Shown here: positions 31,266 to 42,600 of the stretch, piece by piece
How positions within the stretch are numbered: the stretch's first letter is position 1
Layout: each line of letters begins with the position of its first letter
Assembly (NCBI GenBank): GCA_948468045.1
Contig: CAOKGO010000011.1
Coordinates: 1 to 50,916, forward strand
Direction: 5' to 3'
Source of the DNA: an uncultured Clostridium sp.
GTDB lineage: Bacteria; Bacillota; Clostridia; TANB77; CAG-508
DNA: 50,916 nt
Program-made: the position numbers and the translations under genes
Notes under the pieces: generated by a model
The model's input: the letters and a program-made list of their open reading frames with translations, nothing else
Databases searched by the model: none
Told to the model about the DNA's origin: nothing

Positions 31266-32462
31266 CTATTTCCAATTTTTTATTCTTTCCATTGCTTCTA
31301 TTGTATTTTCTTTTGTTCCAAATGCTGTTAGTCTAAAATATCCTTCTCCATGTGCTCCAAAACCACTTCCTGGTGTTCCTACTATGTTTACTTCTTCTAA
31401 TAGTTTATCAAAGAATTCCCATGATGTCATTTTTTCTGGTACTTTTAGCCATACATAAGGTGAATTTACTCCACCATATACAGTAAATCCTGCCTCTTCT
31501 AATCCTTCTTTTATAATTTTTGCATTTTCTAGATATGCTTTAATATTTTCTTTTATTTGTTTTTTACCATCTTCTTTGTATGTTGCTTCTGCTGCTCTTT
31601 GAACTATGTAAGATACACCATTGAATTTTGTACAAGTTCTTCTATTCCATAATTTGTTTAAAGAGATTTCTTCTCCTGACTTTGTATATCCTTTTAGTCT
31701 TTTTGGAACTATTACATAAGCACATCTAACTCCTGTAAATCCTGCTGTTTTAGAATAACTTTTAAATTCAATTGCAACATCTAACGCCCCATCTACTTCG
31801 TAAATGCTATGTGGCACATTTTCTTCTGTTATAAATGCTTCATAAGCACAATCATACAAAATAATTGCTTTATTTTCTTTAGCATAATCTACCCATTTTT
31901 TTAATTCTTCTTTATTTAAAACTGTTCCTGTTGGATTATTTGGAAAACATAAATAAATCATGTCTACCTTTTCTTTTGGTAGTTTTGGTACAAATCCATT
32001 TTCCTCTGTTACTGGCAAATATACAATTTCCCTTCCACACATGATATTAGTATCTAAATATACTGGATAAACTGGGTCTGTAATTGCTACTTTATTACTT
32101 GAAGAAAAAATATCTACTATATTTCCACAATCACATTTTGCTCCATCTGATACAAACACTTCATCTTCAGCTATTTCTACTCCTCTTGCTTTATAGTCAT
32201 TTTCTACAATTGCTTTTCTTAAAAATTCATATCCTTGCTCTGGTCCATATCCTTTAAACCCTTGTGCTGTTCCTATTTCATCTACTGCTTTATGCATTGC
32301 TTCTAAACAAGCAGGTACTATTGGTTTTGTTACATCTCCAATTCCTAATTTAATAATTTTTTTGTTTGGATTTTCTTGTGTATATTTAGCAACTTTTTTA
32401 GCAATTGTTGAAAACAAATAACTATCTTCCAATTTCATAAAATTTTCATTAATTAGACTCAT
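31266..32462 (-). CDS. dapL: LL-diaminopimelate aminotransferase
   Basis: DapL converts tetrahydrodipicolinate straight to LL-diaminopimelate, bypassing the acylated steps. The 398-residue protein has [46 protein letters not shown] and the PLP lysine in [18 protein letters not shown], all characteristic of DapL. AGGAGGG precedes the ATG. dapF lies upstream on the same strand, the next pathway step, so these form a lysine/diaminopimelate unit. Confidence 0.95.
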   Translation of the reverse strand: MSLINENFMKLEDSYLFSTIAKKVAKYTQENPNKKIIKLGIGDVTKPIVPACLEAMHKAVDEIGTAQGFKGYGPEQGYEFLRKAIVENDYKARGVEIAEDEVFVSDGAKCDCGNIVDIFSSSNKVAITDPVYPVYLDTNIMCGREIVYLPVTEENGFVPKLPKEKVDMIYLCFPNNPTGTVLNKEELKKWVDYAKENKAIILYDCAYEAFITEENVPHSIYEVDGALDVAIEFKSYSKTAGFTGVRCAYVIVPKRLKGYTKSGEEISLNKLWNRRTCTKFNGVSYIVQRAAEATYKEDGKKQIKENIKAYLENAKIIKEGLEEAGFTVYGGVNSPYVWLKVPEKMTSWEFFDKLLEEVNIVGTPGSGFGAHGEGYFRLTAFGTKENTIEAMERIKNWK

Positions 32463-32475
32463 TTTTCCCTCCTAT

Positions 32476-32505
32476 GAGACAGTAGGGACAGGTCTCAATT
32501 GTCTC
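32476..32505. repeat. GAGACA...TGTCTC palindromic element between dapF and dapL
   Basis: GAGACAGT and ATTGTCTC flank a GGGACAGG core. It is nearly the reverse complement of the copy at 32578-32607, so the two form a larger inverted pair around about 70 nt. Confidence 0.7.
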
Positions 32506-32577
32506 ATTCTTTATTGAAACTGTTTAAACCTGCAACTTCTATCTCATTCTTCTAGTTTTTTCTATTTTTATTTTTTT

Positions 32578-32607
32578 GAGACATTTTAGACCTGTCCCTA
32601 CTGTCTC
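32578..32607. repeat. GAGACA...TGTCTC palindromic element overlapping the dapF stop
   Basis: It has the same family core, CCTGTCCC on this strand. The last codons and TAG of dapF (32600-32598) lie inside it. Confidence 0.7.
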
Positions 32608-33435
32608 AATTCTCCATCAAAAACTGTTGTGGCAGGTCCTGTCATATAAATATGATTGTCTTGTTCATTCCATTCTATTTGTAATGTTCCTCCGTAGTAA
32701 TTCTACACATACGTTTCTATTTGTTAGCCCATTTATTTGACAAGCAACTACTGAACCACAAGCACCTGTACCACAAGCAAGTGTCTCTCCTGAACCTCTT
32801 TCCCATACTCTCATTTTTATATTTTCTTTGTCTATAATTTCTATAAATTCTACATTTGTTTTGTTTGGAAATACAGATGCTGTTTCTAAAACTTTTCCAT
32901 ATTTTTGTACATCAAAATTTTTGACTTCTTCTACTATTGTTACTGCATGTGGATTTCCTGTTGAAACACAAGTACATATAAATTCTTTATCAATTGCTTT
33001 TACTTTTAAGTTTTTCACAGGCTTTTCAATTGCCATAACTGGTATTTTTTCTGGTTCTAAAATAGGTTCTCCCATGTCTACTCTTACTGTTTCTACTTCT
33101 CCATTTTCTATATTTAAGTTTAAAATTTTAATGCCTGCTAGTGTTTCAATTTTAACTGTTGTTTTATTAGTTAATCCTTTGTCATATACAAATTTTCCTA
33201 CACAACGTATGCCATTTCCACACATTTCTGCTTCACTGCCATCTTGGTTAAACATTCTCATTTTGAAGTCTGCTATTTCACTTTTACAAATTAGGATTAG
33301 TCCATCTGAACCTACTCCAAAATGCCTGCTACTTACAAATTTTGCAAGTGATGTTTCATTTTTTATATCTTGGTTTATTGCATCTATGTAAACATAGTCA
33401 TTGCCTAAACCTTGCATTTTTGTGAATTTTATCAT
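32598..33435 (-). CDS. dapF: Diaminopimelate epimerase with +1 CGG shift
   Basis: DapF converts LL- to meso-diaminopimelate for peptidoglycan and lysine. The start [18 protein letters not shown], the first catalytic Cys in [11 protein letters not shown] and the second in [12 protein letters not shown] are all present. Codon 248 is an in-phase CGG (32694-32692) after VELL. Skipping the C gives [20 protein letters not shown], then [11 protein letters not shown] and a TAG at 32600, for 278 residues, the normal length. In the starting frame the protein ends eight codons after CGG and lacks the conserved GGxLxIEW and GPA blocks. GGGG lies before the ATG. Confidence 0.94.
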
Positions 33436-33565
33436 TATAATTACCCCTTTTTAAGGTTTTTTGCAATGAATTATAGTTATATTTCATCAGTTTGTATTTT
33501 ATCATATGCTTATTTTTTTGTAAAGTTGATATTTTTAATTCTTCGCAATCTAGCTACTTAGAGTT

Positions 33566-33600
33566 TTGGGCATAATTGTGCCTGTCCCAAATATGCCCAA
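33566..33600. repeat. TTGGGCATA palindrome with GTCCC core
   Basis: TTGGGCATA pairs with TATGCCCAA around a GTGCCTGTCCC core. The stem word differs from the other elements but the core is shared. It lies between the protease and dapF genes. Confidence 0.6.
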
Positions 33601-33619
33601 GTGATTTTTCCTATAACAT

Positions 33620-33657
33620 AAAAAGAGCAACTGGAAATGTCTCCAATTGCTCTTTTT
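33620..33657 (-). terminator. Terminator of the papain-like protease gene
   Basis: On the reverse strand AAAAAGAGCAATTGGA pairs with TCCAGTTGCTCTTTTT, ending in T, immediately after the stop at 33662. Confidence 0.75.
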
Positions 33658-33661
33658 ACTC

Positions 33662-36600
33662 TTAGAAATTTTCTAACCCACTTAATACTCTTGCCATTTT
33701 AAGTAAGTCTGATTGATTTATTTCTTCATCTTTATATACATTACAAGCATATAAGAATTCATTTTCTAAGTCTTTGTCAATATCTGCTAAATATCTAGCT
33801 AATTTTAATAAATCTATTGCATTAAATTTTCCGTCTCCATTGTTGTCCCCTGTAACAACTAAAATATATTCTATTGATTCAGCTTCTGTTTTTATTTTTG
33901 CTCTCATTCCAGTTTTTACACTTGAATTATGGTTTTGAATTTCTGCTCCATCTTTTTCATAGAATGTAATTTCTCCATTTGTTTCTATTGCATTTTTTAT
34001 ATCTGCTATTTGTTCATTACTCATTATTCCATTTATATAAATTATTTCTTCTTTTTCTTCATTTTGTACAAGTTTAGTTACATATTTTTCGATGTTTACT
34101 ACCAATTTATCTGTTACTTTTATTGTAACTTCTAAACCTGTTACTGTATTATAATTTGATGTGTCTTCTGGAATATATGAACACTTAAATGTATTATATC
34201 CGTATTTCTCCAACATTAGTATTTAACTCATCTTCCCAAACAAAACCTTGTGGAAGTTTTACTTTTTCTAAAGTTGCTCCATAATATGTTATTATTCCTG
34301 AAGGAATTATATATTTGGGGTCTCCTTTTTCTATTTCGAAATCTGCTTTATTAATTCCTGTATAATTTCCGATTCCTGTTACTATTACACTAGCTGTTCC
34401 TACATTTATGTTGTTTTGATAAGAAATTTTATAGTCTTTATTTAAAATCAATGTTTTGGTTTCATCTTTTACTTCAACACTTGGTTCTATTTCTGATTCG
34501 TTGTACTTGTATGTTTCTATAATCTCTGAAATTGTTGCTGTTTCTATATCTTTTGGTTTTATTACTAAATTTATAGTTCCTGATATATCTTTATAATTTT
34601 CAGCAGATATTTTATAATATATTTTATACTCTCCTGCTTCTGTATAAGTTGGTGAAGTATCTAAATTACATTCTGCTTTTGAAGTTCCAAATTTTATATC
34701 TACTTTAGGTAATTCAATTAGCATTTCAACAGTTGCTCCATGTGGTTTACCATCATATACTACTTCTACATCATTTGCAAGATATTCCATGTTCCCTTTT
34801 TCTATTGTAAACTCTTTCGTGATTGTTCCTGTATAATTATTAATTCCTGTAACAGTAAAAGTTGCTGTCCCTACATTTATATTATTATTATAAGTTACTT
34901 TGTAGTCTTTATCCTTTTCTAAAACTTTTCTAGATAAATCTTTCACTTCTATTTCAGGTTTTTGTTCTTCTTTATTATATATAATTGTTTCATCAATCAA
35001 TTTAGCTGTTCCAGTACTTAAATCTTGTGGTTTTATTACGAATTTTTTTGATAATGTTCCTTTGTAATTCCCTTTTCCTGTTGCTGTAATTGTTGCTTCT
35101 CCAGCATTTATATTATTATTATATGATACTGTATAATCTATTTCTTTTTGTAGTGTATAATTACCATTTTTTATAGTAAACTTAGGTGTTTTATCTTGTC
35201 CATCATATGTATATTCACTAACATCTAATGTTCCATTTGTTGTACTCAAGTCAACTGCTTCAATTGTTAATTTTTGGACACTTTCTAAATCATTATAATT
35301 ATTATCTGATGAAACTATTTTGTAGTATATATCATATGTTCCTATATCTGTATATTTTGGGCTTGAAGTTAATGTATATTTACCTTGCTCTAGTCCATAT
35401 CTAATTGTTGTTCCAGTTGAAGGATTTTTTACATTAATCTTTATTGTGTGTTCTGCTCCATCATATGTATGTGTATGTTCTGTTATATCTACTTTTATAG
35501 TTCCTTTTTCAATTGTAAAGTTTTTTGTTATTGTTCCTGTATAACTTCCTTTACCTGTTATTGTAGCTGTTGCTGTTCCTACATTAACATTATTGCTATA
35601 AGATACTGTGTAATGTGTTCCATTTGTTAATGTTGCATTTCCATCTTTTACTGTTACAGTAGGTGTTTTGGCTGTTCCATCATATCCGCCTACTGTTCCA
35701 ACTGTGACTGTTGCTCCATTAATAGATTTTGAATTTATTGTAAATGTTTTATTTATGCTTCCATTATAATTTCCTTTTCCTGTTACTGTTGCAGTTGATA
35801 TTCCTGCATTTATATTATTGCTATATGAAACTGTATAATGTGTTCCATTTGTAAGTGTTGTATTACCATCTTTTACTGTTACAACTGGTGTTTTTGCTGT
35901 TCCATCATATATATAACTATATATTGAAAGTGTTACTGTCGCTTTACTAATAGATTTTGGAGTTATTGTAAATGTTTTTCTTGCACTTCCTTTATAAAAT
36001 GTTCCTTTTCCTGTTATTGTAACTGTTGCTGTTCCTGCATTTATATTATTACTATAAGATATTGAATAATGTGTTCCATTTGTTAATGTTGTACTTCCAT
36101 CTTTTACTGTTATAGCAGGTGTTTTTGCTGTTCCATCATATGTATAATTAGATGTAGCAAGTGTTATTGTGGTAGAACTTATATCCTTAGTTTGAGCTTG
36201 TATCGTGAAATTTTTTGTTACTGTTCCTGTAAATCTTCCAGTTCCTTTTATTGTAACTGTTGCAGTTCCTGGATTTACATTATTACTATATGAAACTGTA
36301 TAATCCATACCTTTTGTACAAGTTGTACCATTATATTTTACTGTTACCGCAGGTGTTTTGCTACTTCCATCATAAGTATATGTTGTATTTGATAAACTAA
36401 TACTAGTTTTACTCATATTAGGCTTTCCTATTGCTAACTCTCCTATTGCACAATTATATGCCTCTACCCAATAATCTTGATAAGATATCCAAAAGGTTCC
36501 ATCATTATTTCCTGCACTAGGTCCCCAAGAGTTTTGTACTATCCATGCTCCATTTTGAGTAACTCCCCATGATGATGGAAAATATGAAGCACTAAAATTA

Positions 36601-37826
36601 TCGTCCCATCCAATAATAGTAACCGCATGAGCTGCTGAAATACTATTATTTGGGCAATACATCATCGCACGTGTCCCATGATCTACATATATATTGCCAT
36701 TGTTAGGATCTGCAATTGATGCATAAATTGCTCCGTTATTCATAATTGATTGTTTTACTGCATTTCTATTTGTAGTAACTGCACTTGAATTATTTTTTTT
36801 GTGTGCTCCTGTAATATTTTGAAAATATTTCAATGACATAACAAAATGTTCTTGTCCTGGATCTAAGGCATCAATTGCTGCTATATCTGATGCTGATAAT
36901 GAACCATTAGGATTTTTACAAGCTTCATATACTCTAGCAGCAAGCGCATTTGTTCCTCTTATATTAGTTAAATATCCTTGTTGCAGAAGAGTGTTTCCTA
37001 CTTCATTAACTGGTCCATATCCATATTTCCAATAATTATTAAATACTTTATTATAGTTTCCTCCTTTGCCTACTAGTCCTGATTTAACTGCCATATGTAT
37101 TTCTGATTCATTTCTTGATATTCCTCTTAATGCCAAATTAGTTTCTGTCATTAGTGTACAAACATGAGCATAGCAAATCCCTAATTCCCCTTGATCTTTT
37201 ACTGGTATACTAATTCTACTTCTTAAATCATAATGGCTTGGTATAGTTGCTCTATCTATTGGTTCACTTATTTGTAGTGAATATTCTTCACTATTTTCTA
37301 CTACTTGAAATTTTGGTGGAATAGCTTCTACTTTAGCTTTTTCTTCATCTGTAAGCTGCTTATAGATCAAATATCCTTCTGTATACTCTTTAGTTGTAAT
37401 ATATACTACATATTCTTTATCTGATAAAGATTCACTTATTTTAAATTCTTCTAATTGTTCTATATTTCCAGCTATTTCTACTGGTATTTTTATCTTTTCT
37501 AAATTATTTTTATTTATAAAAGCTCTTGAATCAATTTTTCCTATTTTACGTCCATCTAATTCATTTGGAACTACTGTACTTTCTTCATCACCACAATATT
37601 CTAATAAAATAACTTCTCCATTTTCAATTGAATCATATTGGCTGTTATTTTCATTAATTATTTCTTCTTTAATGTTTTCAGATGCTAAACTTTTTTCTAT
37701 TTCAGATGCTTTAATTCCTAAATTAGTTATTTTTTCTTTATTATTATATATTATAAATGAACCAGCAATTATGATAATTAATAATATGCCTATTAATATA
37801 CTTCTCTTCTTAAACTTTGACTTCAT
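33662..37826 (-). CDS. Surface papain-like protease with Ig-like repeats and a dockerin reached by a +1 CGG shift
   Basis: A 1387-residue exported protein. After a membrane signal it has a short leucine-rich-like segment (KIDSRAFINKNNLEKIKI) and a C1A protease domain. Cys is in KDQGELGICYAH, His in AAHAVTIIGWDD and Asn in WIVQNSWGPSAG. About eight tandem MBG/Ig-like repeats of 70-80 residues follow, each with YDGTAKTP-like, YSNNINAGTATVT and G-KG-Y motifs. At codon 1209 an in-phase CGG (34202-34200) comes after GEI and the starting frame stops one codon later. Skipping the C gives GYNTFKCSYIPED and continues to a dockerin-like end (VTGDNNGDGKFNAIDLLKLA and a second calcium-type repeat). The dockerin is thus attached only through the shift. 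The cohesin-like gene lies 14 nt upstream. Confidence 0.85.
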
Positions 37827-37840
37827 TTTTAATTACCTTT

Positions 37841-38482
37841 CTATTTTATTTCTTTATAGTCTCTTACTTTTTTATATAATATAATTGCTATTATTACTAC
37901 AACTGCTATAATTGCAATACTCCACCAAGATGGTCCTCCCAATTTTGGAATTTCTTTATTTTGAGATACTTGACCATTTTCTTTTGTCTGACCATTAACA
38001 CTTGAAGTTTTTGAACTTGATTCACTTGAACTTGAACCTTTTGTAGCTTCATCTGCTCTTTTTATTGTCTTACTAATATTATTTTCTACATCTATTGTTT
38101 TATAGCTAATAGTTGTTAACTCTATATCTTCTACTGTTATTGTACCTTGTGAAGACTTTGGATTTAACTGATATGTAATTTGTATTGTTTCTTCACTATT
38201 TGCTCCTTCTGCTTTAAATGCGTTAAATTTGCCAGTTTCTTCATTATAAACCGCAGTCCACCCATTATAACTTGAGCTTATTTGTATCTGTTCTATACCT
38301 GAATCATGACTTATAATTCCTTCTATTACTCCTACTTTTTCACTATTTTCTACTTGAATTGTTAAAATATTATCTTGATCTTTTTCCTGAAACTTAACAT
38401 TTGCTCCTGATGCATAGATTGTTAATGTTTGACTTAATATTATAATAAATAAAATTAATGATATTTTTACTTTATTTTTCAT
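37841..38482 (-). CDS. Membrane-anchored cohesin-like surface protein
   Basis: A 213-residue protein with a signal peptide (ISLILFIIILSQTLTIYASG) and an extracellular beta-rich domain of about 120 residues. A Ser-rich linker and a C-terminal transmembrane helix (WWSIAIIAVVVIIAIILYKK) with a basic cytoplasmic tail follow. The domain (ILTIQVENSEKVGVIEGIIS, then AEGANSEETIQITYQLNP) resembles cohesin modules in length and pattern, though I cannot confirm the fold. It lies directly upstream of a protease that ends in a dockerin-like module. This suggests a scaffold that holds the protease on the cell surface. AAAGGAAAGG precedes the ATG. Confidence 0.6.
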   Translation of the reverse strand: MKNKVKISLILFIIILSQTLTIYASGANVKFQEKDQDNILTIQVENSEKVGVIEGIISHDSGIEQIQISSSYNGWTAVYNEETGKFNAFKAEGANSEETIQITYQLNPKSSQGTITVEDIELTTISYKTIDVENNISKTIKRADEATKGSSSSESSSKTSSVNGQTKENGQVSQNKEIPKLGGPSWWSIAIIAVVVIIAIILYKKVRDYKEIK

Positions 38483-38761
38483 ATGTTATCCTTTCCTTTT
38501 TTTACTTTTTTTGATAAATGTTTTCACTTTTCTACATAATATATTTTAATATTAATTTTTGTTTTTGTAAATAGTAAATATATCTAAATTAGAAAAATTT
38601 TCTCAAAAATTGCATCTTTCGTATTTTATTGTGATGTATCAAAATCCTTAATTTTTTATGAATTGTATTTATTTGTCTAATTATTTGTTATATAATGTAT
38701 TAAAATAGCAAAAAAGATAATGTGAACAAAAGATTTGTGACTTAGAAAGGAATGAAATAAT

Positions 38762-39448
38762 ATGAAATTATTTAAAAAATTGTTAATTATTTTTTTAATA
38801 CTTTTGGTGGTTGCTTTCAGCATGATCTTTATGGTTGGATTTGGTTATTATTCTAACACATTAAAAGAAAAACCATTAGTTTCAAGAGTAGAGGAAATAA
38901 CTAACAAAGAACATTATACATCTTTTGATGATTTACCAAGCAATTACATTAATGCAGTAATTGCAGTAGAAGATCATCGTTATTATGAACATGGACCTAT
39001 TGACCCAATTGGAATAGCTAGAGCTTTTTATACAAATATTCGTGATGGTGAATTTGATGAGGGTGGAAGTTCTATCACACAACAAGTTGCAAAAAATGTT
39101 GTCTTTAATCAGGACAAGACTTTAATAAGAAAACTAGGTGAAGTTTTTGCTGCCTATGACTTAGAAAAAAATTATAGTAAGAACGAAATTTTCGCTTTAT
39201 ATGTAAATTCGTCATACTTTGGAGATGGATATTACTGTATATATGATGCAAGTAAAGGATACTACCAAAAAGAGCCAAAATACTTAACACTATCAGAAGC
39301 AACCATGTTAGCTGGAGTTCCCAATGCGCCGTCTCTTTACTCTCCAACCGTCAATCTAGATTTAGCAAAAAAACGTCAAAAACATGTGCTAAATAAAATG
39401 GTAGAATATGGCTACATCACACAAGAAGAAGCCGACACTGTGAAATAG
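38762..39448 (+). CDS. Monofunctional peptidoglycan glycosyltransferase (GT51)
   Basis: A 228-residue membrane-anchored transglycosylase that would polymerise lipid II. After one N-terminal helix it has the GT51 motifs VIAVEDHRYYEHGPID (catalytic Glu), GGSSITQQVAKN, RKLGEVFAAYDLE and ALYVNSSYFGDGYY. No transpeptidase domain follows. GAAAGGAATG lies upstream of the ATG. The TAG stop overlaps the first base of the large palindrome 39448-39627. Confidence 0.88.
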   Translation: MKLFKKLLIIFLILLVVAFSMIFMVGFGYYSNTLKEKPLVSRVEEITNKEHYTSFDDLPSNYINAVIAVEDHRYYEHGPIDPIGIARAFYTNIRDGEFDEGGSSITQQVAKNVVFNQDKTLIRKLGEVFAAYDLEKNYSKNEIFALYVNSSYFGDGYYCIYDASKGYYQKEPKYLTLSEATMLAGVPNAPSLYSPTVNLDLAKKRQKHVLNKMVEYGYITQEEADTVK

Positions 39449-39627
39449 TGTCGCGTTGGGGACGTTTCTTTTGCGACATTTTTATGTTAATTGTAGTTCA
39501 TAAACGTTCCTCTTGCGACTTTTTGTAAAAATTGTACATTCCAGTTTTCACAAAAAGTCGCAAAAGGAACCTCTAATGTTGTAATTAACATAAAAATGTC
39601 GCAAAAGAAACGTCCCCAACGCGACAC
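39448..39627. repeat. Large palindrome with perfect 45-bp arms
   Basis: Arms 39448-39492 and 39583-39627 are exact inverted complements, beginning GTGTCGCGTTGGGGACGTTT. Inside, a second pair (GTTCCTCTTGCGACTTTTTG and its near complement) forms a shorter hairpin. The element fills the gap between two convergent genes. Its size and exact symmetry suggest a recent insertion-like element rather than a plain terminator. Confidence 0.9.
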
Positions 39628-39638
39628 CCAACACAACA

Positions 39639-42600
39639 TCATAATATAACTTCTATATTGTAGTTGTTTTTTGTGCCATCTAGTTTTATTAGGTTTTCTA
39701 CTTTATTGCCATTTAGCAAAATTGTACTTTTGTCTTGCTCAAATGTGTTTTTATTTTCTGGGTTTTTTATTGTAATGTTATATATGCTGTCTTTCCATTT
39801 GTATTTTATTTGATATTCTTTCCATTCTTTTGGAATGCATGGTTCGATTTTTAGGTATCCTTTTTCTATTTTTAGTCCTAATAAATCTTCTATACCTGCT
39901 TTGTAATACCAGCTAGCAGATCCTGTATACCAAGTCCAACCGCCTCTACCTGCTAAATTTCCTGCTCCATAGATATCTGCTGCTATTACATATGGTTCTA
40001 CTTTGTATTTTTGACTTGCTTCTTTTGTTCTAGAATGTTCAATTGGATTTATCATTCTATATAATTCTAATGCTTTGTCTCCAAACCCAAGCAATGCTTC
40101 TGCTATTATTACCCATATTGATCCATGTGTGTATTGTCCTCCATTTTCTCTTACTCCTGGCAAATATGCTTTAATATAACCTGGCTCTAATTTACTTTTT
40201 TCAAATGGTGGATCTAATAGTTTGATTATTCCATTTTCTCTATCAATTAAATGATTTTCTAAACTTTCAAGTGAAATATATTTTTTGTCATTGTCACCCA
40301 TTTTCGAAATAATACTCCAACTTTGAGCTATTGAATCTATGCGACATTCTTCATTTTCCATACTTCCTAGTACATTTCCATCATCCATAAATGCTCTTTT
40401 ATACCATCTTCCATCCCATGCTTTAGTATTTAATGCTCTTTTTAAGTCATTTCTTATTTGCTCATATTTTTTTGCTAATTCACTGTCTTGTTTTTCTATA
40501 CAAATAGGAATAAATTTTTCTAAAATTAACCCTAAGAAAAATCCTAGCCATACACTTTCACCTTTTCCTTTGTTACCTACTGTGCTAAATCCGTCATTCC
40601 AGTCACCTGAACCAATTTTAGGCAAGCCATTTTCTCCAAATTTGAGACTTCTTTCAATTGCTTTTATGCAATGCTCATAAATGCTACCCTCTTGATTAGA
40701 TGATATATATTTTTCATATCTTTCATCTTGATTTTCTTCTAGTTCTTCACCTTGCAAATATGGCGTTTTTATATCTAAAATCTCCATATCTCCTGTGAAA
40801 TTAATATATTCTATTACTAAATATGCAATCCATAATAAATCATCTGAAAATCTAGTTCTAATTCCTCTTTCATTTTCTCTATGCCACCAATGTTCTACAT
40901 CTCCCTCTATAAATTGATGTTTACTGTGTAAAATAATTTGATTTTTTAATATATTTGGTTCTAAATATTTTATACCTATTGTATCTTGTAATTGGTCACG
41001 AAATCCAAAAGCTCCACCTGATTGATAATATCCAGTTTTTCCGTAACAACCTACTGCTAATTACTTGGTACATTGCCCAACCATTTAGTATTATATTTGT
41101 AGATTCTAGTGGTGTATATACTTGCACTCTTTCTAAAAATTCTTTCCAATAATTTTTAATTTTTTCTAATTCTTGCTTGCAATTTGCTATTTTTTGATAT
41201 TTATACGCCATATTTTTACAATCTATACTATCTTCTTCTGCTCCCAAGATAATTGAAATCTCTCTATTTTCAAAGCTTTCTAATTCTATTTCTATTTCGA
41301 AACTTAAAATTGCTCTTTTTCCTAATCCATTTTCATTATTTAAAGAAACCTTTTTTAATGCTTGTGGGTCTGAAATTCCGCCGTTTCCTAAGAAGAAATT
41401 TTTATTTCCTGTATATGACTTTATTTTTTCGCTAGAAGAAATATATATTTTTGTTTGCTCCATTTCTTCTCTATATAAATTTTTTGCTTCTACTAAATTG
41501 CCATTACTATCTAAATTCACACAAATGTAGCTGTCTGATTTTAATTCATCTTCTCCAATCACAGGCTTTATATAATAATATAATTTTAATCTTTTTCGAT
41601 TTTGTGTTGTATTTTTCAATTTTAAGATTCCAATTTTGCAGCTATCTTCTTTTGGTACAAATACTTCTAATTCTTGCTCAATGTCATTACTTTTATGGAT
41701 ATATTTTACAAAGCCAAACCCATAAATTACATTGTAATTTTTATCATCTGGTTTAGGATTTAATCCTAGTGACCATGTCTTTTTAGTTTCTTCATCTTTC
41801 AAATAAATAATTTCTGATGGAATGTCATAACTTGGCTTATTTTCCCACGAGGACACACGATTTAATCTACAATTTTTAAACCATGTATATCCACCCATAT
41901 TTTCTGTTACAACTGTTCCAAACTTATCATTTGCCATGATATGGCTCCAAACAGTTGGTAATCGATTATTTTTGTTTACTCTAATTAGATATTCTTTACC
42001 ATTACTTGAAAATCCTCCATATTCATTATAATATTTTAGATTATTTGTATCTCCTAAAATATCAATATCTTCTTTATCGTCGGCAAAAACTGGTGCTTGG
42101 ACTTCTTCACCAATTAATTTATAGTTTTCTAAATAATTTTCTTCTAATTCTTTTATATTATTTTTTAAACCACCTTTATCACTGTCAATAATAATTTTTG
42201 CTAGAAATTCTAGTAGTTCAATATCTTTTTTTGCCACCTCTTGTTTACTTAGAGTAAATATTCCCCCTTTTTGGTTTCTTAAATAACCCATATGATAATT
42301 TAAAATACTTCCATCAATTTCTTCTTTTACATAGTTTTCATAGCTATGTTTTTCTTCATCTAAAATGACTATTTCTGCTTCTATATTTTTCATTCTAAAA
42401 AATTCATATGCTTTTAGCATTTCTTTTATTACATAACTGTCATTTGCGTTTCTTACCTTTAATAAAATAATTGGTAAATCTCCTGATATTCCATATTTCC
42501 ATAAATCACTTTGATGATAACTTCTATTACTTTTTTGAACTTCAATTGTTTTTACAGGATTATCAAAAACAAGGTATGAAAGCATTTTTTGGTATATTGC

